Shown in pieces: positions 1 to 11,864 of a stretch of DNA of 64,000 nucleotides. Location of the stretch: NCBI RefSeq assembly GCF_000403355.2, contig NZ_KE159646.1, forward strand, positions 1,206,258 through 1,270,257, read 5' to 3'. Under the pieces are notes generated by a model. That model did no database searches and had not been told where the DNA came from. It saw only the letters and a list, made by a program, of their open reading frames with translations. Position 1 is the first letter of the stretch; each line of letters opens with the position of its first letter. A program made the translations under genes and the position numbers. Origin of the DNA: Adlercreutzia caecimuris B7 (GTDB lineage: Bacteria; Actinomycetota; Coriobacteriia; Coriobacteriales; Eggerthellaceae).

Positions 1-484
1 CGAGCAGCACGGGCAGGGCGGCATTGTTCCACAAGGGCACCGCCTCCATGAGCGCCATGTAGAGCCCCGTGTACACCATGAGGGCGAGGGCGAGAACGAC
101 CGCCGCCCCCTCGAGCGCTATGCGCAGCGGCTCGGATACGACCCGCGGGGCAACCAGGTGCGCCGCAGCCAGAACGCCCGAAACGCCAAGGGAGGCGAGC
201 AGGGCGAAGGAGCCGAAGGTGAGCAGCGAGGGGGTTGGACGCGTGAACAGCAGGAAGAACCGCTGGGGACGCCCTAAATCAAGCAGCAGGCAGAACGCCG
301 ACACCGCGAGCAGCACGAAGGCGATGGCGGCCAAGATGCCCATTAGACCGTCGAAAGCCCGGCTCTGGGCCCGGCTGCGCGTGCGGGTGCGATGAAAGAG
401 CAGCGACCAGGCGGCGGCCGCGAGCAGCACGCCGGCGCCGCATCCGCCCAGAAACAGGTACATCACCACGAATGATCCTAGCAT
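1..484 (-). CDS. NrfD/DmsC-like membrane anchor subunit (partial, C-terminus outside window)
   Basis: Last visible gene of the DMSO-reductase-type operon. The reading frame starts with MLGSFVVMYLFLGGCGAG and is strongly hydrophobic, with several predicted membrane helices, and it has no stop before the window edge. NrfD/DmsC-family anchors carry quinol-binding membrane helices and pass electrons to the FeS subunit. The start is supported by an AGGGGAGG ribosome site six bases upstream, 59 bases after the TorD-like gene. Family assignment rests on hydrophobicity, the GGCGAG opening and position after DmsA, DmsB and the chaperone. The exact subfamily (DmsC, NrfD or PsrC) cannot be decided from this fragment. 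Confidence 0.75.
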   Translation of the reverse strand, partial: MLGSFVVMYLFLGGCGAGVLLAAAAWSLLFHRTRTRSRAQSRAFDGLMGILAAIAFVLLAVSAFCLLLDLGRPQRFFLLFTRPTPSLLTFGSFALLASLGVSGVLAAAHLVAPRVVSEPLRIALEGAAVVLALALMVYTGLYMALMEAVPLWNNAALPVLL

Positions 485-543
485 GGGCACCTCCCCTCGC
501 CCTCGCCTCAGCCTCGGCCCTCGATGCGGGCCCTGATCCGGCG

Positions 544-1335
544 CTAGCCGAGCCGCTTCTTGAACGCCTGGGCCGCCTCATCATAACGAATGCCGAAACG
601 CTCCGCATAGCAGGCGCACAGGCCGAAGACGAAATCGCCCAAGCCACGGAAGTAGTCGGTGCGGGCATGCTTCTCCACCGCATAGCGCCACGCAGCCAGC
701 CAGGGCAGCACGTGCTCGGTAAGAAACGCCTCCTGCTCGACAGCGGCCTCGTCAGCAGCCGCTTCGTCCCCCGCCTCGCGGGCCGCTCGCTCCTCTTGCA
801 CGAGACGCGCGAGGAAGCCGAGCATGAGGGCAAGGTGATCGTCGGGCTCCCTGCCGACGCGCTCGGACACAAGTCCGTGGCGACGGTAGGCGGCGCGCGC
901 CGTCAGCGCGGTGCGACCGAACATGTGGCTGTTGGGCTCGACGTAAAACGACTCCAAACACGACGCCTCGGGAGCGCCCGCGCCCACGAAAAGGCGCAGC
1001 CACTCGCGGCGCAACTCGCCCACGCGCTCGGCGAAGGAGACATCCTCGGCAAGGACGGCCGCGACTTCGGCGACGGCAGCCTCCGCAGGAACCGAGCCGC
1101 CCCCATCGACGGCCAGGCCGGCAGCTCGGACCGCTTCGGCACACCAGCCGTCCATGAGGGCGAGGCCCCGGGCAGCCCGGGCATTATCGGCAGCGAAAGG
1201 CGCGGAGGCGAATTGGCAGGCGGCCACCTGGGCCGCAACGGCCGGCACCGCGGGCTCGCTGTAGAGCAGCGCCGACGCCCCGGCAAGGCAGACCTCGACC
1301 GCCGCCAGCGTTTCGGATGAGAATGGTGCGTTCAT
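544..1335 (-). CDS. TorD/DmsD-family molybdoenzyme maturation chaperone
   Basis: Predicted 263-residue, Ala- and Glu-rich, all-helical cytoplasmic protein. It has the TorD-type central segment (ESFYVEPNSHMFGR followed by a conserved Tyr-Arg-His stretch). Such chaperones bind the Tat signal peptide of a DmsA-type enzyme and hold it until cofactor is inserted. The start at 1335 is chosen because GAGGT lies six bases before it; an ATG two codons upstream abuts the same site. It lies 172 bases after dmsB with a hairpin between, so it may be expressed at a lower level than the enzyme. Its likely client is the DmsA-type protein of this operon (inference). Confidence 0.8.
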   Translation of the reverse strand: MNAPFSSETLAAVEVCLAGASALLYSEPAVPAVAAQVAACQFASAPFAADNARAARGLALMDGWCAEAVRAAGLAVDGGGSVPAEAAVAEVAAVLAEDVSFAERVGELRREWLRLFVGAGAPEASCLESFYVEPNSHMFGRTALTARAAYRRHGLVSERVGREPDDHLALMLGFLARLVQEERAAREAGDEAAADEAAVEQEAFLTEHVLPWLAAWRYAVEKHARTDYFRGLGDFVFGLCACYAERFGIRYDEAAQAFKKRLG

Positions 1336-1448
1336 GAGCATACCTCGGATAGGAAGGGCGGCCCCGAACACGCGAAGAGAACCGTCGCGCATCCGGCAGC
1401 CGCATCGGAGCGGGAGGCCGCACGCCATGGCGCGGCCCGATGACGCGA

Positions 1449-1479
1449 AAGGGGCGTCGGCTCGAAACCGGCACCCCTT
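1449..1479 (-). terminator. Hairpin between dmsB-type gene and chaperone gene
   Basis: AAGGGGTGCCGG pairs with CCGACGCCCCTT (one mismatch, one G-U) around a 7-nt loop. Only a short T stretch follows on the minus strand, so this is better read as a partial terminator or mRNA-processing stem that lowers expression of the downstream chaperone and anchor genes than as a full operon end. Confidence 0.45.
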
Positions 1480-1507
1480 CCCATCTTAAGAGTACGAGCC
1501 AGAAGAT

Positions 1508-2134
1508 CTACAGCTCTTCCTCCAAATTGACGACGGAACCGGTGCCGGAGCCCGATTTCTGGGCATCGCGATGGGGCGTCACGATGAGGTTCGCCTCGGT
1601 GGTGTCCTGCGGCAGCGGCTCCACCTCCACATCGCCCTCGCCATACTTGTCCACCAGCTCCTCGCGGGTGCCGAAGTCCAGCGCGCGCATGGGGCAGCCA
1701 GTCACGCAGATAGGCTTGCCGCCACCCTCGACTTCGCTCTTGCACATGTCGCACTTGAGCATGTAGCCCTCGTCCTCACCGAAGGTGGGGGCACCGTAGG
1801 GGCAGGCGGTCTCACAGGTCTTGCAGCCGATGCACACATCGTGATCGGTCCAGACGATGCCGGTCTCCTCGTCCTTCTGCATGGCGCCCGTGGGGCAGTT
1901 GGCCACACACGCTGGGTTCGTGCAGTGGTTGCAGGCCAGCGACACGAAGTAGCCGAACACGCCGTCGGGCGCGTAATGGCCCGCCTCGGTGGCCTTCCAA
2001 GCGCCGCCCTGGTAGTTCAACACGCGCCGGTACAGATTGTTCACCGGCAGCTTGTAGGTCTCCTTGCACGCGACCTGGCAGGTTTTGCAGCCCGTGCACT
2101 TGCTGGAGTCGAAATGGAATGCGTACTGAGTCAT
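1508..2134 (-). CDS. DmsB-type four-cluster ferredoxin subunit
   Basis: Predicted 208-residue electron-transfer subunit with sixteen cysteines in four groups: CTGCKTCQVAC (from residue 13), CNHCTNPACVANCP, CIGCKTCETACPYGAP and CDMC...CVTGCP. This is the classical DmsB/NrfC/PhsB layout for four [4Fe-4S] clusters. It has no signal peptide, so it would be exported in complex with the Tat-bearing catalytic subunit. The gene begins 12 bases after the DmsA-type stop, with GGGGAGGTG as ribosome site. The acidic C-terminal tail (ending NLEEEL) is not part of the cluster-binding core. It passes electrons from the NrfD-like anchor to the catalytic subunit. Confidence 0.92.
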   Translation of the reverse strand: MTQYAFHFDSSKCTGCKTCQVACKETYKLPVNNLYRRVLNYQGGAWKATEAGHYAPDGVFGYFVSLACNHCTNPACVANCPTGAMQKDEETGIVWTDHDVCIGCKTCETACPYGAPTFGEDEGYMLKCDMCKSEVEGGGKPICVTGCPMRALDFGTREELVDKYGEGDVEVEPLPQDTTEANLIVTPHRDAQKSGSGTGSVVNLEEEL

Positions 2135-2146
2135 GGCGCACCTCCC

Positions 2147-4783
2147 CTATTCCTCGATGCCCACGGGCATGACGATGGGCGTGTTCTTGTCGGGATCGAG
2201 CGTGAGCGGCCCGTCGTACTTCTCCACCTGCACGAGGGTGCCCGTCCAAGACTGGGAGCCCTGGCCCGAAGACTTAGGCGCCTGCAGGATGTTCGGGTCG
2301 CCGCCCAGATCGATACCGGTCTCCTCGTCGATGCGGATCCACGCGCCGTCCTGGAGCGCCACCGCGCCCGGAACGATGGTGGGCAGCACCTTGGCCGGGC
2401 GCAGCACCTGGCCATGCGGGCTCGTCATGAGCACCAAGTCACCGGTCTTGATGCCACGGGCCTCGGCGTCCACCGTGCTCATGAAGCACTCCTGGGGGAA
2501 GGCCTCGCGCAGCGAGACGACGTTGTCGTTCACTGTGTGGGCGCGGCGCAGGGAGTGCGGGGTCCACAGCAGCAGCGGGAACTCGTCGGTCTGGGTGCCG
2601 GCGCCCTGCTCGGGGTCGGCGATCTGCCACTTCGCGATGGGCGAGAGCGTGGAGAAGCCGAGGGAATTCACCGTAGCGGCGAGGCCCATGGAGTAAATCT
2701 CGAATTTGCCTGTGGAGGTAGGCAGGGGATTAGCCTCGGGATCCTCGTAGAAAGCAGCCCACGGCAGGCTGGACAGAGCATCGCCCTTCGTGCGCGGAAT
2801 CTTGAAGAAGCCCTTCTCCTTGAACTCGGCCACGGTCATGAGGCCTTCCTGGGGAGCACCCTCCACGCCGAGCTCGTCGATATCGGACTGGGAGATGGTA
2901 AGCAGCGGGGCGTAGCCCATGGCATTGCGATCGGTCAAGTAGGCGGCGCCAGCCAAAGACGAATAGGTGCGCTCGGCGTCGGTCTGGGCGTTCACGACTT
3001 TGGGATCCACATCAAGCCGCTTCGCCAGCTCTTCGGCGATGTAGCTTTCGGGCTGCGATTCGAACAGGGGCTCCATGATGCGATCGGCCCAATACACGGT
3101 ATCGGAGTTGTTCATCCAGGCAATATTGCCCTTCTCCCACCAGGTTGCCACGGGCAGCACGATATCGCAGTACTGGCGCGACGGGTCGAAGAATGGGTTG
3201 GCGCCCCACACGAAGTCAACCTTCCGGAACGCCTTGATGGCGGCGTTCGCATTCGGCATGGAGTTGAGAGAGTTCTCGTAGCCACCGCAATAGATAACGT
3301 GGATATCGAGCGGATGCTTGCCGCCGGGCCAAACGTCGCGACCATAGGCGCCATCCAAAATGGACTGCCAGCATTCGGAGTAATCGATATTCTCCCACGC
3401 CGTCGGGTCTTCCATCTCGGAGAACAGGGGAACCGAAGAAAGCGCGGGGGGCTTGAGCGGATTCACCGGATTCAGCTCGCCCGAGGACGAGTCGCCCGCC
3501 ATGCAGAACGGCGCCGCCGACATGCCTTCGGCCAAGCCTACCCACGAGGCGTAGTTGCCCGGAGTGCCCAGGCCGCCGTGCATCATGGCCAGGGTGTAGA
3601 AGGCCTGGGCGAACATTTCGCCCGCGGGGATCTTCGTGGTAGACTGGCCCGCGAAGAAGTTCACCTTCTCGGTGGAGGCGATCTCCTCGGCCAAACGGCG
3701 GATGTCGGCCGCTGGCACACCACAGATGGCCTCGGCCCACTCGGGAGTCTTCGGCTCGCCGTCATGGGTGCCCAGCACATAGTCCTTGAAGTTGTCCTTC
3801 GGGTCGGCGCCCTCGGGCATATGCTCCGCGTCGAAGCCCACGCAGTACTTGTCGAGGAAATCCTGATCCTGCAGGTCGTTCTCGATCATGTGGTACATCA
3901 TGCCGATGCAGAAGGCCGTATCGGTGCCGGGGATGATGGGCACCCACTCGTCGGCTACCGCCTGGGCCGTCTGGTTCAGCCACGGCTCAACGATGATGAC
4001 CTTGCCGCCCTCGCGCTTGGCGTAGTCGAGCTGGTAGGCGGTGTTGCCGCCCTTGTTGGCCATCCAGTTATTGCCGAAGTGGAAGTGCAGCTCGGAATCT
4101 TGGATGGACAGCGAGTCGGGCGCGGCCAGCATGCCGCCGGTCATCATGATCTCGGGAACGGGCCACGAGCCCAAAGACACGGTACCCAACTCATGATGCA
4201 TCGCGCCGCCCTTGGCGTTCAGCAGGCAGATGACCTGATCGAAATAGGTGTCCCCAATATCGCTGTAAGCAGCAGCTAGGATAGATTTGGGACCCCAGGT
4301 GTCGTAGGCCTTCTTCATCTCGGCGGCAATGTAGTCGAGCGCCTCGTCCCAGCTGATGCGCTCCCACTCGTCGCGACCGCGCATCTCGCCGTTCGGATTG
4401 TCGGGACTCCACCCCTTGCGCTTCATGGGGTATTTGATGCGCGCCGGCGACATCATGTTGCCGATCTGCGCGCGACCGCGGGGGCATGCGCGACGCTGGG
4501 GCACCTCGATGGAATCCTCGTCTTCCTCGTCGGTGCGGATCTTCAGCGGAACCCCGTCCTCCACATACACCTTGAGCAGGCAGCGCGATGAGCCGCAGCT
4601 GCAGTTGTTCATGCAGGCGCCCGTCAGCCACGTGCCCGTCTCCTCGGCGGCATCCCCACCGGTCTGGGACAGCTCGTCATCGCTCTGCGAGGCGCAGCCG
4701 GTGAATCCCACCAGCGCTGTAGCGCCCGCGGCGGCCGTTCCCCATTGAACGAACCTGCGTCGAGTCAGTTGGCTTGTACCCAT
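2147..4783 (-). CDS. DmsA-type molybdopterin oxidoreductase catalytic subunit, Tat-exported
   Basis: Predicted 878-residue catalytic subunit of a DMSO-reductase-family enzyme. The N-terminus has the twin-arginine motif TRRRFVQWG and then a lipobox-like LVGFTGC ending at Cys30. The [4Fe-4S] site is Cys57, Cys61, Cys68 and Cys100; the spacing between the second and third Cys is wider than in E. coli DmsA and an extra Cys63 lies between them. AAYSDIGD is a candidate location for the molybdenum ligand. No in-frame TGA is present, so it is not a selenoprotein. Start 4783 is fixed by GGAGGG six bases upstream and by the Tat motif position. It is first in the operon with DmsB, TorD and NrfD partners. 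The substrate cannot be read from sequence; Eggerthellaceae carry many paralogues. Confidence 0.9.
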   Translation of the reverse strand: MGTSQLTRRRFVQWGTAAAGATALVGFTGCASQSDDELSQTGGDAAEETGTWLTGACMNNCSCGSSRCLLKVYVEDGVPLKIRTDEEDEDSIEVPQRRACPRGRAQIGNMMSPARIKYPMKRKGWSPDNPNGEMRGRDEWERISWDEALDYIAAEMKKAYDTWGPKSILAAAYSDIGDTYFDQVICLLNAKGGAMHHELGTVSLGSWPVPEIMMTGGMLAAPDSLSIQDSELHFHFGNNWMANKGGNTAYQLDYAKREGGKVIIVEPWLNQTAQAVADEWVPIIPGTDTAFCIGMMYHMIENDLQDQDFLDKYCVGFDAEHMPEGADPKDNFKDYVLGTHDGEPKTPEWAEAICGVPAADIRRLAEEIASTEKVNFFAGQSTTKIPAGEMFAQAFYTLAMMHGGLGTPGNYASWVGLAEGMSAAPFCMAGDSSSGELNPVNPLKPPALSSVPLFSEMEDPTAWENIDYSECWQSILDGAYGRDVWPGGKHPLDIHVIYCGGYENSLNSMPNANAAIKAFRKVDFVWGANPFFDPSRQYCDIVLPVATWWEKGNIAWMNNSDTVYWADRIMEPLFESQPESYIAEELAKRLDVDPKVVNAQTDAERTYSSLAGAAYLTDRNAMGYAPLLTISQSDIDELGVEGAPQEGLMTVAEFKEKGFFKIPRTKGDALSSLPWAAFYEDPEANPLPTSTGKFEIYSMGLAATVNSLGFSTLSPIAKWQIADPEQGAGTQTDEFPLLLWTPHSLRRAHTVNDNVVSLREAFPQECFMSTVDAEARGIKTGDLVLMTSPHGQVLRPAKVLPTIVPGAVALQDGAWIRIDEETGIDLGGDPNILQAPKSSGQGSQSWTGTLVQVEKYDGPLTLDPDKNTPIVMPVGIEE

Positions 4784-4905
4784 GTGTGACCCTCCCTCTT
4801 GTGATCGCATCAGGAAAGCTCCTGTACAGGCCGCTTCCCCTCTTTCCTTACACGACCTATGCATAGGCGAAACCGTCCTAAAGAAATATGACGGCTACAG
4901 GGCGC

Positions 4906-4934
4906 ATACTATCATGAGGCTATAGGACAGTCAA
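4906..4934 (-). promoter_or_regulatory. Promoter of the DMSO-reductase-type operon
   Basis: On the minus strand TTGACT (4934-4929) and TAGTAT (4911-4906) are separated by exactly 17 bases, giving a 5' leader of about 115 bases before the ATG at 4783. GTCCTAT lies directly after the -35 box, a heptamer also present in the spacer of the divergent promoter. The gap 4784-5211 otherwise holds only this promoter pair and operators. Confidence 0.7.
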
Positions 4935-5131
4935 TGGAATCGGCGGCTTTGATCTATCTATTTTGAGGATAATGTAGTTTCTCACCACTGTTCGTCACAG
5001 TTAACTTTCTCGGCCCCACTCCCGCGATTCGGCCTTATTTTCCGAGATGAATCATCTCATGCCGCCACCTTTTCCTCCTCTGCGATGTCAAAAGAGCACT
5101 TCAGAACTCCTTGTCTATACCCAATGTTGTG

Positions 5132-5160
5132 TTGAGAAACTAGCTGTCCTATGCTATTGT
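5132..5160 (+). promoter_or_regulatory. Promoter of the ferric-reductase-like gene
   Basis: TTGAGA (5132-5137) and TATTGT (5155-5160) with a 17-base spacer, about 45 bases before the ATG at 5212. The spacer carries GTCCTAT at 5146-5152, and the -10 box is covered by a perfect palindrome, so the promoter looks regulated. Confidence 0.65.
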
Positions 5161-5168
5161 GACAATAG
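5154..5168. promoter_or_regulatory. Palindromic operator over the -10 box
   Basis: CTATTGT-G-ACAATAG is a perfect inverted repeat of seven bases around one base, overlapping the -10 hexamer of the rightward promoter. A protein bound here would block RNA polymerase. The binding factor is not identifiable. Confidence 0.55.
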
Positions 5169-5211
5169 GGAAAGAAACGTCCTGGGTTTCCAGGCTGTCG
5201 GAGGAGGCGTC

Positions 5212-5928
5212 ATGAGGTTCGTCGTTGCCCTTATCCTGTCGTTCGCGCTCGTATGGTTGTGCGCCAAGCCCCTGAAGAAGCACCCCGTGCCGTTCTACGT
5301 CGGCGCCGTGGCGCTGGTGGCCCTATACTTCTGGGGCGTGAGCGCCAACGTGCGCGGCGAGGCGTGGTCGTATTTCCAACCGCTCATGCAGCGCTGCGCT
5401 CTTGCCTTTCTGCTGTTCTCCGTCGTGATGTTCGTGGGCGTGCTCGGCGAGAAGAACCCCCTGCGCGTGCACCTCATGCCCATTCGCCGGCAGTTGTCCA
5501 TCCTGGCGTGCATCTTCGCCTGCGGGCACATCGTCTTCTACGCCGCCTCCTATATCCCCCGCCTCACGAGCGCGTTTTCCGGCAACCTCGCCTTCTCACT
5601 GGGCCTGGCCGCGCTCATCACCGCGCTTATGGCGGTGCTGTGGGTCACCTCGGCCCAGCGCGTGAAGCACGCCATGAAAGCGACCAGCTGGAAGCGCATC
5701 CAAAGGCTCGCCTACCCCTTCTACGTGCTCACCTACGTGCATCTGGCGCTGCTGCTCATGCCGAGCGCCCTGGCAGGCAACTCGGTGGCCATGTTGAGCA
5801 TCGCCGTGTACTCGGCGGTGGTGGGCGTCTACGTGGTGCTGCGCGCGGCCAAGGCCCTGCGCGACCGGGCCGCCGAGGCAGCCGCCCCCGCCACCGAGCT
5901 CGACCTGGAGACCGCCGCGACCGTTTAG
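5212..5928 (+). CDS. Ferric-reductase-like / MsrQ-type haem-binding membrane protein
   Basis: Predicted 238-residue protein with about six membrane helices in the arrangement of the ferric-reductase-like transmembrane domain (YedZ/MsrQ) family. Helix histidines that could ligate haem b occur in the CGHIVFYAASY and YVLTYVHLALLL segments. Proteins of this family move electrons across the membrane to a periplasmic partner. No msrP-type partner gene lies next to it. Start 5212 follows GGAGGAGG and gives a helix directly at the N-terminus; an upstream in-frame extension to 5047 has no ribosome site. It is divergent from the DMSO-reductase-type operon and may be co-controlled with it. The tail is Ala/Glu-rich. 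Confidence 0.72.
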   Translation: MRFVVALILSFALVWLCAKPLKKHPVPFYVGAVALVALYFWGVSANVRGEAWSYFQPLMQRCALAFLLFSVVMFVGVLGEKNPLRVHLMPIRRQLSILACIFACGHIVFYAASYIPRLTSAFSGNLAFSLGLAALITALMAVLWVTSAQRVKHAMKATSWKRIQRLAYPFYVLTYVHLALLLMPSALAGNSVAMLSIAVYSAVVGVYVVLRAAKALRDRAAEAAAPATELDLETAATV

Positions 5929-6073
5929 GCCGTCTCGATACCGATCTTAACGCGAACGCGGAAGCAGCGTAGGCGCGTGCTATTTGGCAGGTGCCCCTAC
6001 ATCCCCTCTTGCAAGGTTTATCACCAATAGAGGAGGACGGGGATCTCGTTAAGCTTGCTAGCTGGGGTTTGTC

Positions 6074-6141
6074 GCTAATACGGAAAGAATATCTCTGATT
6101 TTGTAGCTAATACGGAAAATTCACTGAGCTAAAACGGAGAA
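6074..6141. repeat. Three direct repeats resembling an IS21-type terminal region
   Basis: GCTAATACGGAAA occurs at 6074-6086 and 6106-6118, and a degenerate copy GCTAAAACGGAGAA at 6128-6141, spaced 32 and 22 bases apart. Closely spaced multiple transposase-binding repeats are typical of IS21-family ends. No istA/istB gene is in the window, so this would be a relic or a solo end. The rest of the gap 5929-6136 shows no gene. Confidence 0.4.
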
Positions 6142-6164
6142 GGGAGCCCGAAGGCTCCCTTCTC
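6137..6164 (-). terminator. Rho-independent terminator of nifJ
   Basis: A perfect 12-bp stem (GAGAAGGGAGCC with its complement) around a 4-base loop, followed on the minus strand by CGTTTT. It lies 48 bases after the nifJ stop. Confidence 0.85.
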
Positions 6165-6211
6165 GTTTGCGGCCCGAAGAGGACCGACGGGTTCTAACGA
6201 TGGGCTCGCGC

Positions 6212-9763
<3,552 letters not shown>

Positions 9764-10158
9764 GTTCCTCTCCTTTGCATCTGGCCCGCGCGGGATCGGC
9801 CGGCTTGCGGCCTCGCGAACATCCGCGGGGTGGTACTGTCGCGGAGAGGTCGAGAGGACGGAAGCGCACCGACCGGCGAGTCGGATTTGCTCTGCGAACA
9901 GAAATACCTTTTGGATATTAGCAGCAGCGCCGCACCTGACGCGCCGTCAAACGCGGCGGCGCTCCCCCAGCAGCCCTCCCCCGTCGGTCGGCGGGGCGGC
10001 AGCGCCTATCGGCAGGTCGGCGGCAGCCAGGCCCGTCGTGCGCAAGGGAGCCTGCCCGCAGCGGTCCTGGCACGGCGGGTGCGGGCAGACTCGTGCGGGC
10101 GCGGGCGACGGGCGATTGACGTGTCTGTGGGGTTTCTATCGGGGGCAGCGCCGCCTTT

Positions 10159-10164
10159 TATAAT
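10159..10164 (+). promoter_or_regulatory. Candidate -10 box for the binding-protein gene
   Basis: A consensus TATAAT lies 33 bases before the ATG at 10198. A TTGACG at 10116-10121 is too far upstream to pair with it, so the -35 region is weak or activator-dependent. The rest of the 434-base gap 9764-10197 is GC-rich and shows no supported gene; the leftward nifJ promoter must lie here but no convincing hexamer pair was seen. Confidence 0.45.
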
Positions 10165-10197
10165 GAGGGGGAAACGATCCCGATTGCAGGAGTTCGC

Positions 10198-11844
10198 ATG
10201 AACGAGCTTGCCCTTTCCCGCCGCGCCTTCATGATCGGCGCTGCCTCCCTTGCCGCTGCGGCGCTTGCCGGCTGCTCCTCCGAGGGCACCGGCACCTCCC
10301 CGGCTTCGGATGCCACAGCGCCCGATGCCCCCGCCGGCTCCCCCGATCCCGAGATCAACGAGCGCGTGGCCTCGGTGCTGTCCGCCGCCGTGGCCTACGA
10401 CGATGGCAGCTGCAACCCTATCGGGTGCTCCTCCACGCTGTTCGTGGCCGCCGGCTGGCACGTGTTCGAGGGCCTCTACGAGCTCGATCTGCACACCTAC
10501 CGCACCGAGCTGGGGCTAGCTGCCGAGATCCCGCTTCAAGTGTCCGATCTGGAGTACGAGGTGACGCTGCGCGAGGGCGCGGTGTTCTCCGACGGCTCGC
10601 CGCTCACCGTGAACGACGTGTGCAACGCCTTCACGCGCAACAGGGAAAGCGACTTCTACGCCCCTCTGCTCTCGTTCATCCAGTCGGTCGAGGCAAAGGA
10701 TGCGAGCACGGTCTCCTTCAAGCTGGCCTTCCCCATGGGCACGCTGCTCCAGGAGCGCCTTGCCCTCGTGCGCATCTTCCCAGCCGCTCAAACCGACGAG
10801 GAACTGAATACGTTGCCGATAGGCTCGGGCCCCTGGCGCTACGACACCATCGACGCCGCGGATGGCGGCTTCATCACCTTCGTCCCTAACCCCCACTACG
10901 AGGGCGCCTTCCCCGCCACCTGCGAGCGCATGGAGTGGGCCGTGGCCACCGACGACGAGGCGCGTACCCAGCTGCTGTGCGACGGCCAGGTCGTCTGCGC
11001 CGAGGCGGCCCCCGAGGTGATGGCCGACCAGATTACCGAATCCGGAGCGGTGGTGGACTACGTGCCGGGCATGAACGTGCCCTTCCTGATGTTCAACTGC
11101 GAGAAGCCCCCCTTCGATGACGTGCGGGTGCGTCAGGCGCTCCTGTACGCCCTCGATGTGGACGGCATGATCGGGCGCGTGATGGCGGGTCATGCCCGCC
11201 CGGCCACGAGCCTTCTGCCCGACTACTTCCGCGGCTACCACCGCGCCGCCACCGTGTACAGCTACGACCCCGAGCGCGCCCGCGCCCTTCTGGCCGAGGC
11301 CGGGGCCGCAGACCTCACGCTCACCTTGCGCGTGAACGACAACTGGGTGCGCCTGCTGGCCGAATCGGTGGTGGGCGACTGGAATGCGGTGGGCGTTACC
11401 GCCGAGGTGGTCTACCTCGACCAGACGGCGCTGTTCGCCGACATCTCCGAGCCGCCCAAGAAGAAGCAGGTGCTTCCCTTCGACGCCGTGCTCTGCCCCG
11501 GCGATCCCTCGCGCTTCGGCAACGATCCCGATCTCATCATGAACTGGTGGTACGGCAGCAACGTCTGGACCCTGGCACGCAGCTGCTGGGCCTACAGCAA
11601 GGAGTTCGACACGCTGGCCGATCTGCTGCAGGAGGCGCGCGCGGTCAGCGACGAGAACGAGCAGCAGCGGCTGTGGAACCAATGCTACGATCTGATCGCC
11701 GCCGAGGCGCCGCTCTACCCGCTGTTCCACCGCGAGACCGCCACCGCCTACTTTGAGGGGCGCCTGTCGGGCTACGACCCTATTTCGGCTACGGGCCTGC
11801 TGTTCCTCGGCACCACGCCCATGAAGGAGAGCGATCCCATCTAG
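10198..11844 (+). CDS. Family 5 extracellular solute-binding lipoprotein (peptide/nickel type)
   Basis: Predicted 548-residue binding protein of an oligopeptide/nickel-type ABC importer. The signal has both a twin-arginine motif (SRRAFM) and a lipobox (LAGC), so it is probably a Tat-exported lipoprotein. The mature part shows SBP_bac_5 features: EVTLREGAVFSDGSPLTVNDV near residue 120, FDDVRVRQALLYALDVDGM around 300, and a C-terminal YPLFHRETATAYF block. The start has CAGGAG upstream. No permease or ATPase gene flanks it, so it is an orphan binding protein that must use a transporter encoded elsewhere or act in signalling. The ligand cannot be inferred. Confidence 0.85.
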   Translation: MNELALSRRAFMIGAASLAAAALAGCSSEGTGTSPASDATAPDAPAGSPDPEINERVASVLSAAVAYDDGSCNPIGCSSTLFVAAGWHVFEGLYELDLHTYRTELGLAAEIPLQVSDLEYEVTLREGAVFSDGSPLTVNDVCNAFTRNRESDFYAPLLSFIQSVEAKDASTVSFKLAFPMGTLLQERLALVRIFPAAQTDEELNTLPIGSGPWRYDTIDAADGGFITFVPNPHYEGAFPATCERMEWAVATDDEARTQLLCDGQVVCAEAAPEVMADQITESGAVVDYVPGMNVPFLMFNCEKPPFDDVRVRQALLYALDVDGMIGRVMAGHARPATSLLPDYFRGYHRAATVYSYDPERARALLAEAGAADLTLTLRVNDNWVRLLAESVVGDWNAVGVTAEVVYLDQTALFADISEPPKKKQVLPFDAVLCPGDPSRFGNDPDLIMNWWYGSNVWTLARSCWAYSKEFDTLADLLQEARAVSDENEQQRLWNQCYDLIAAEAPLYPLFHRETATAYFEGRLSGYDPISATGLLFLGTTPMKESDPI

Positions 11845-11864
11845 AAGACGGCCGGGGGGGCGTC

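Noticed and set aside
1449-1510. GGCTCGAAACC-like stretch after dmsB, considered as a tRNA end
   Set aside because: No cloverleaf and no CCA-side acceptor pairing; the sequence is explained by a simple hairpin.
1571-4279. A very long open frame (about 900 codons) on the plus strand opposite the DmsA and DmsB genes
   Set aside because: The minus-strand frames have complete Tat, FeS and molybdopterin motifs; the plus frame is a composition effect of GC-rich third positions and has no ribosome site or recognisable motif.
2147-4783. Selenocysteine in the DmsA-type enzyme
   Set aside because: There is no in-frame TGA in the gene.
6074-6141. CRISPR array
   Set aside because: Only three short degenerate units with unequal spacing and no cas genes.
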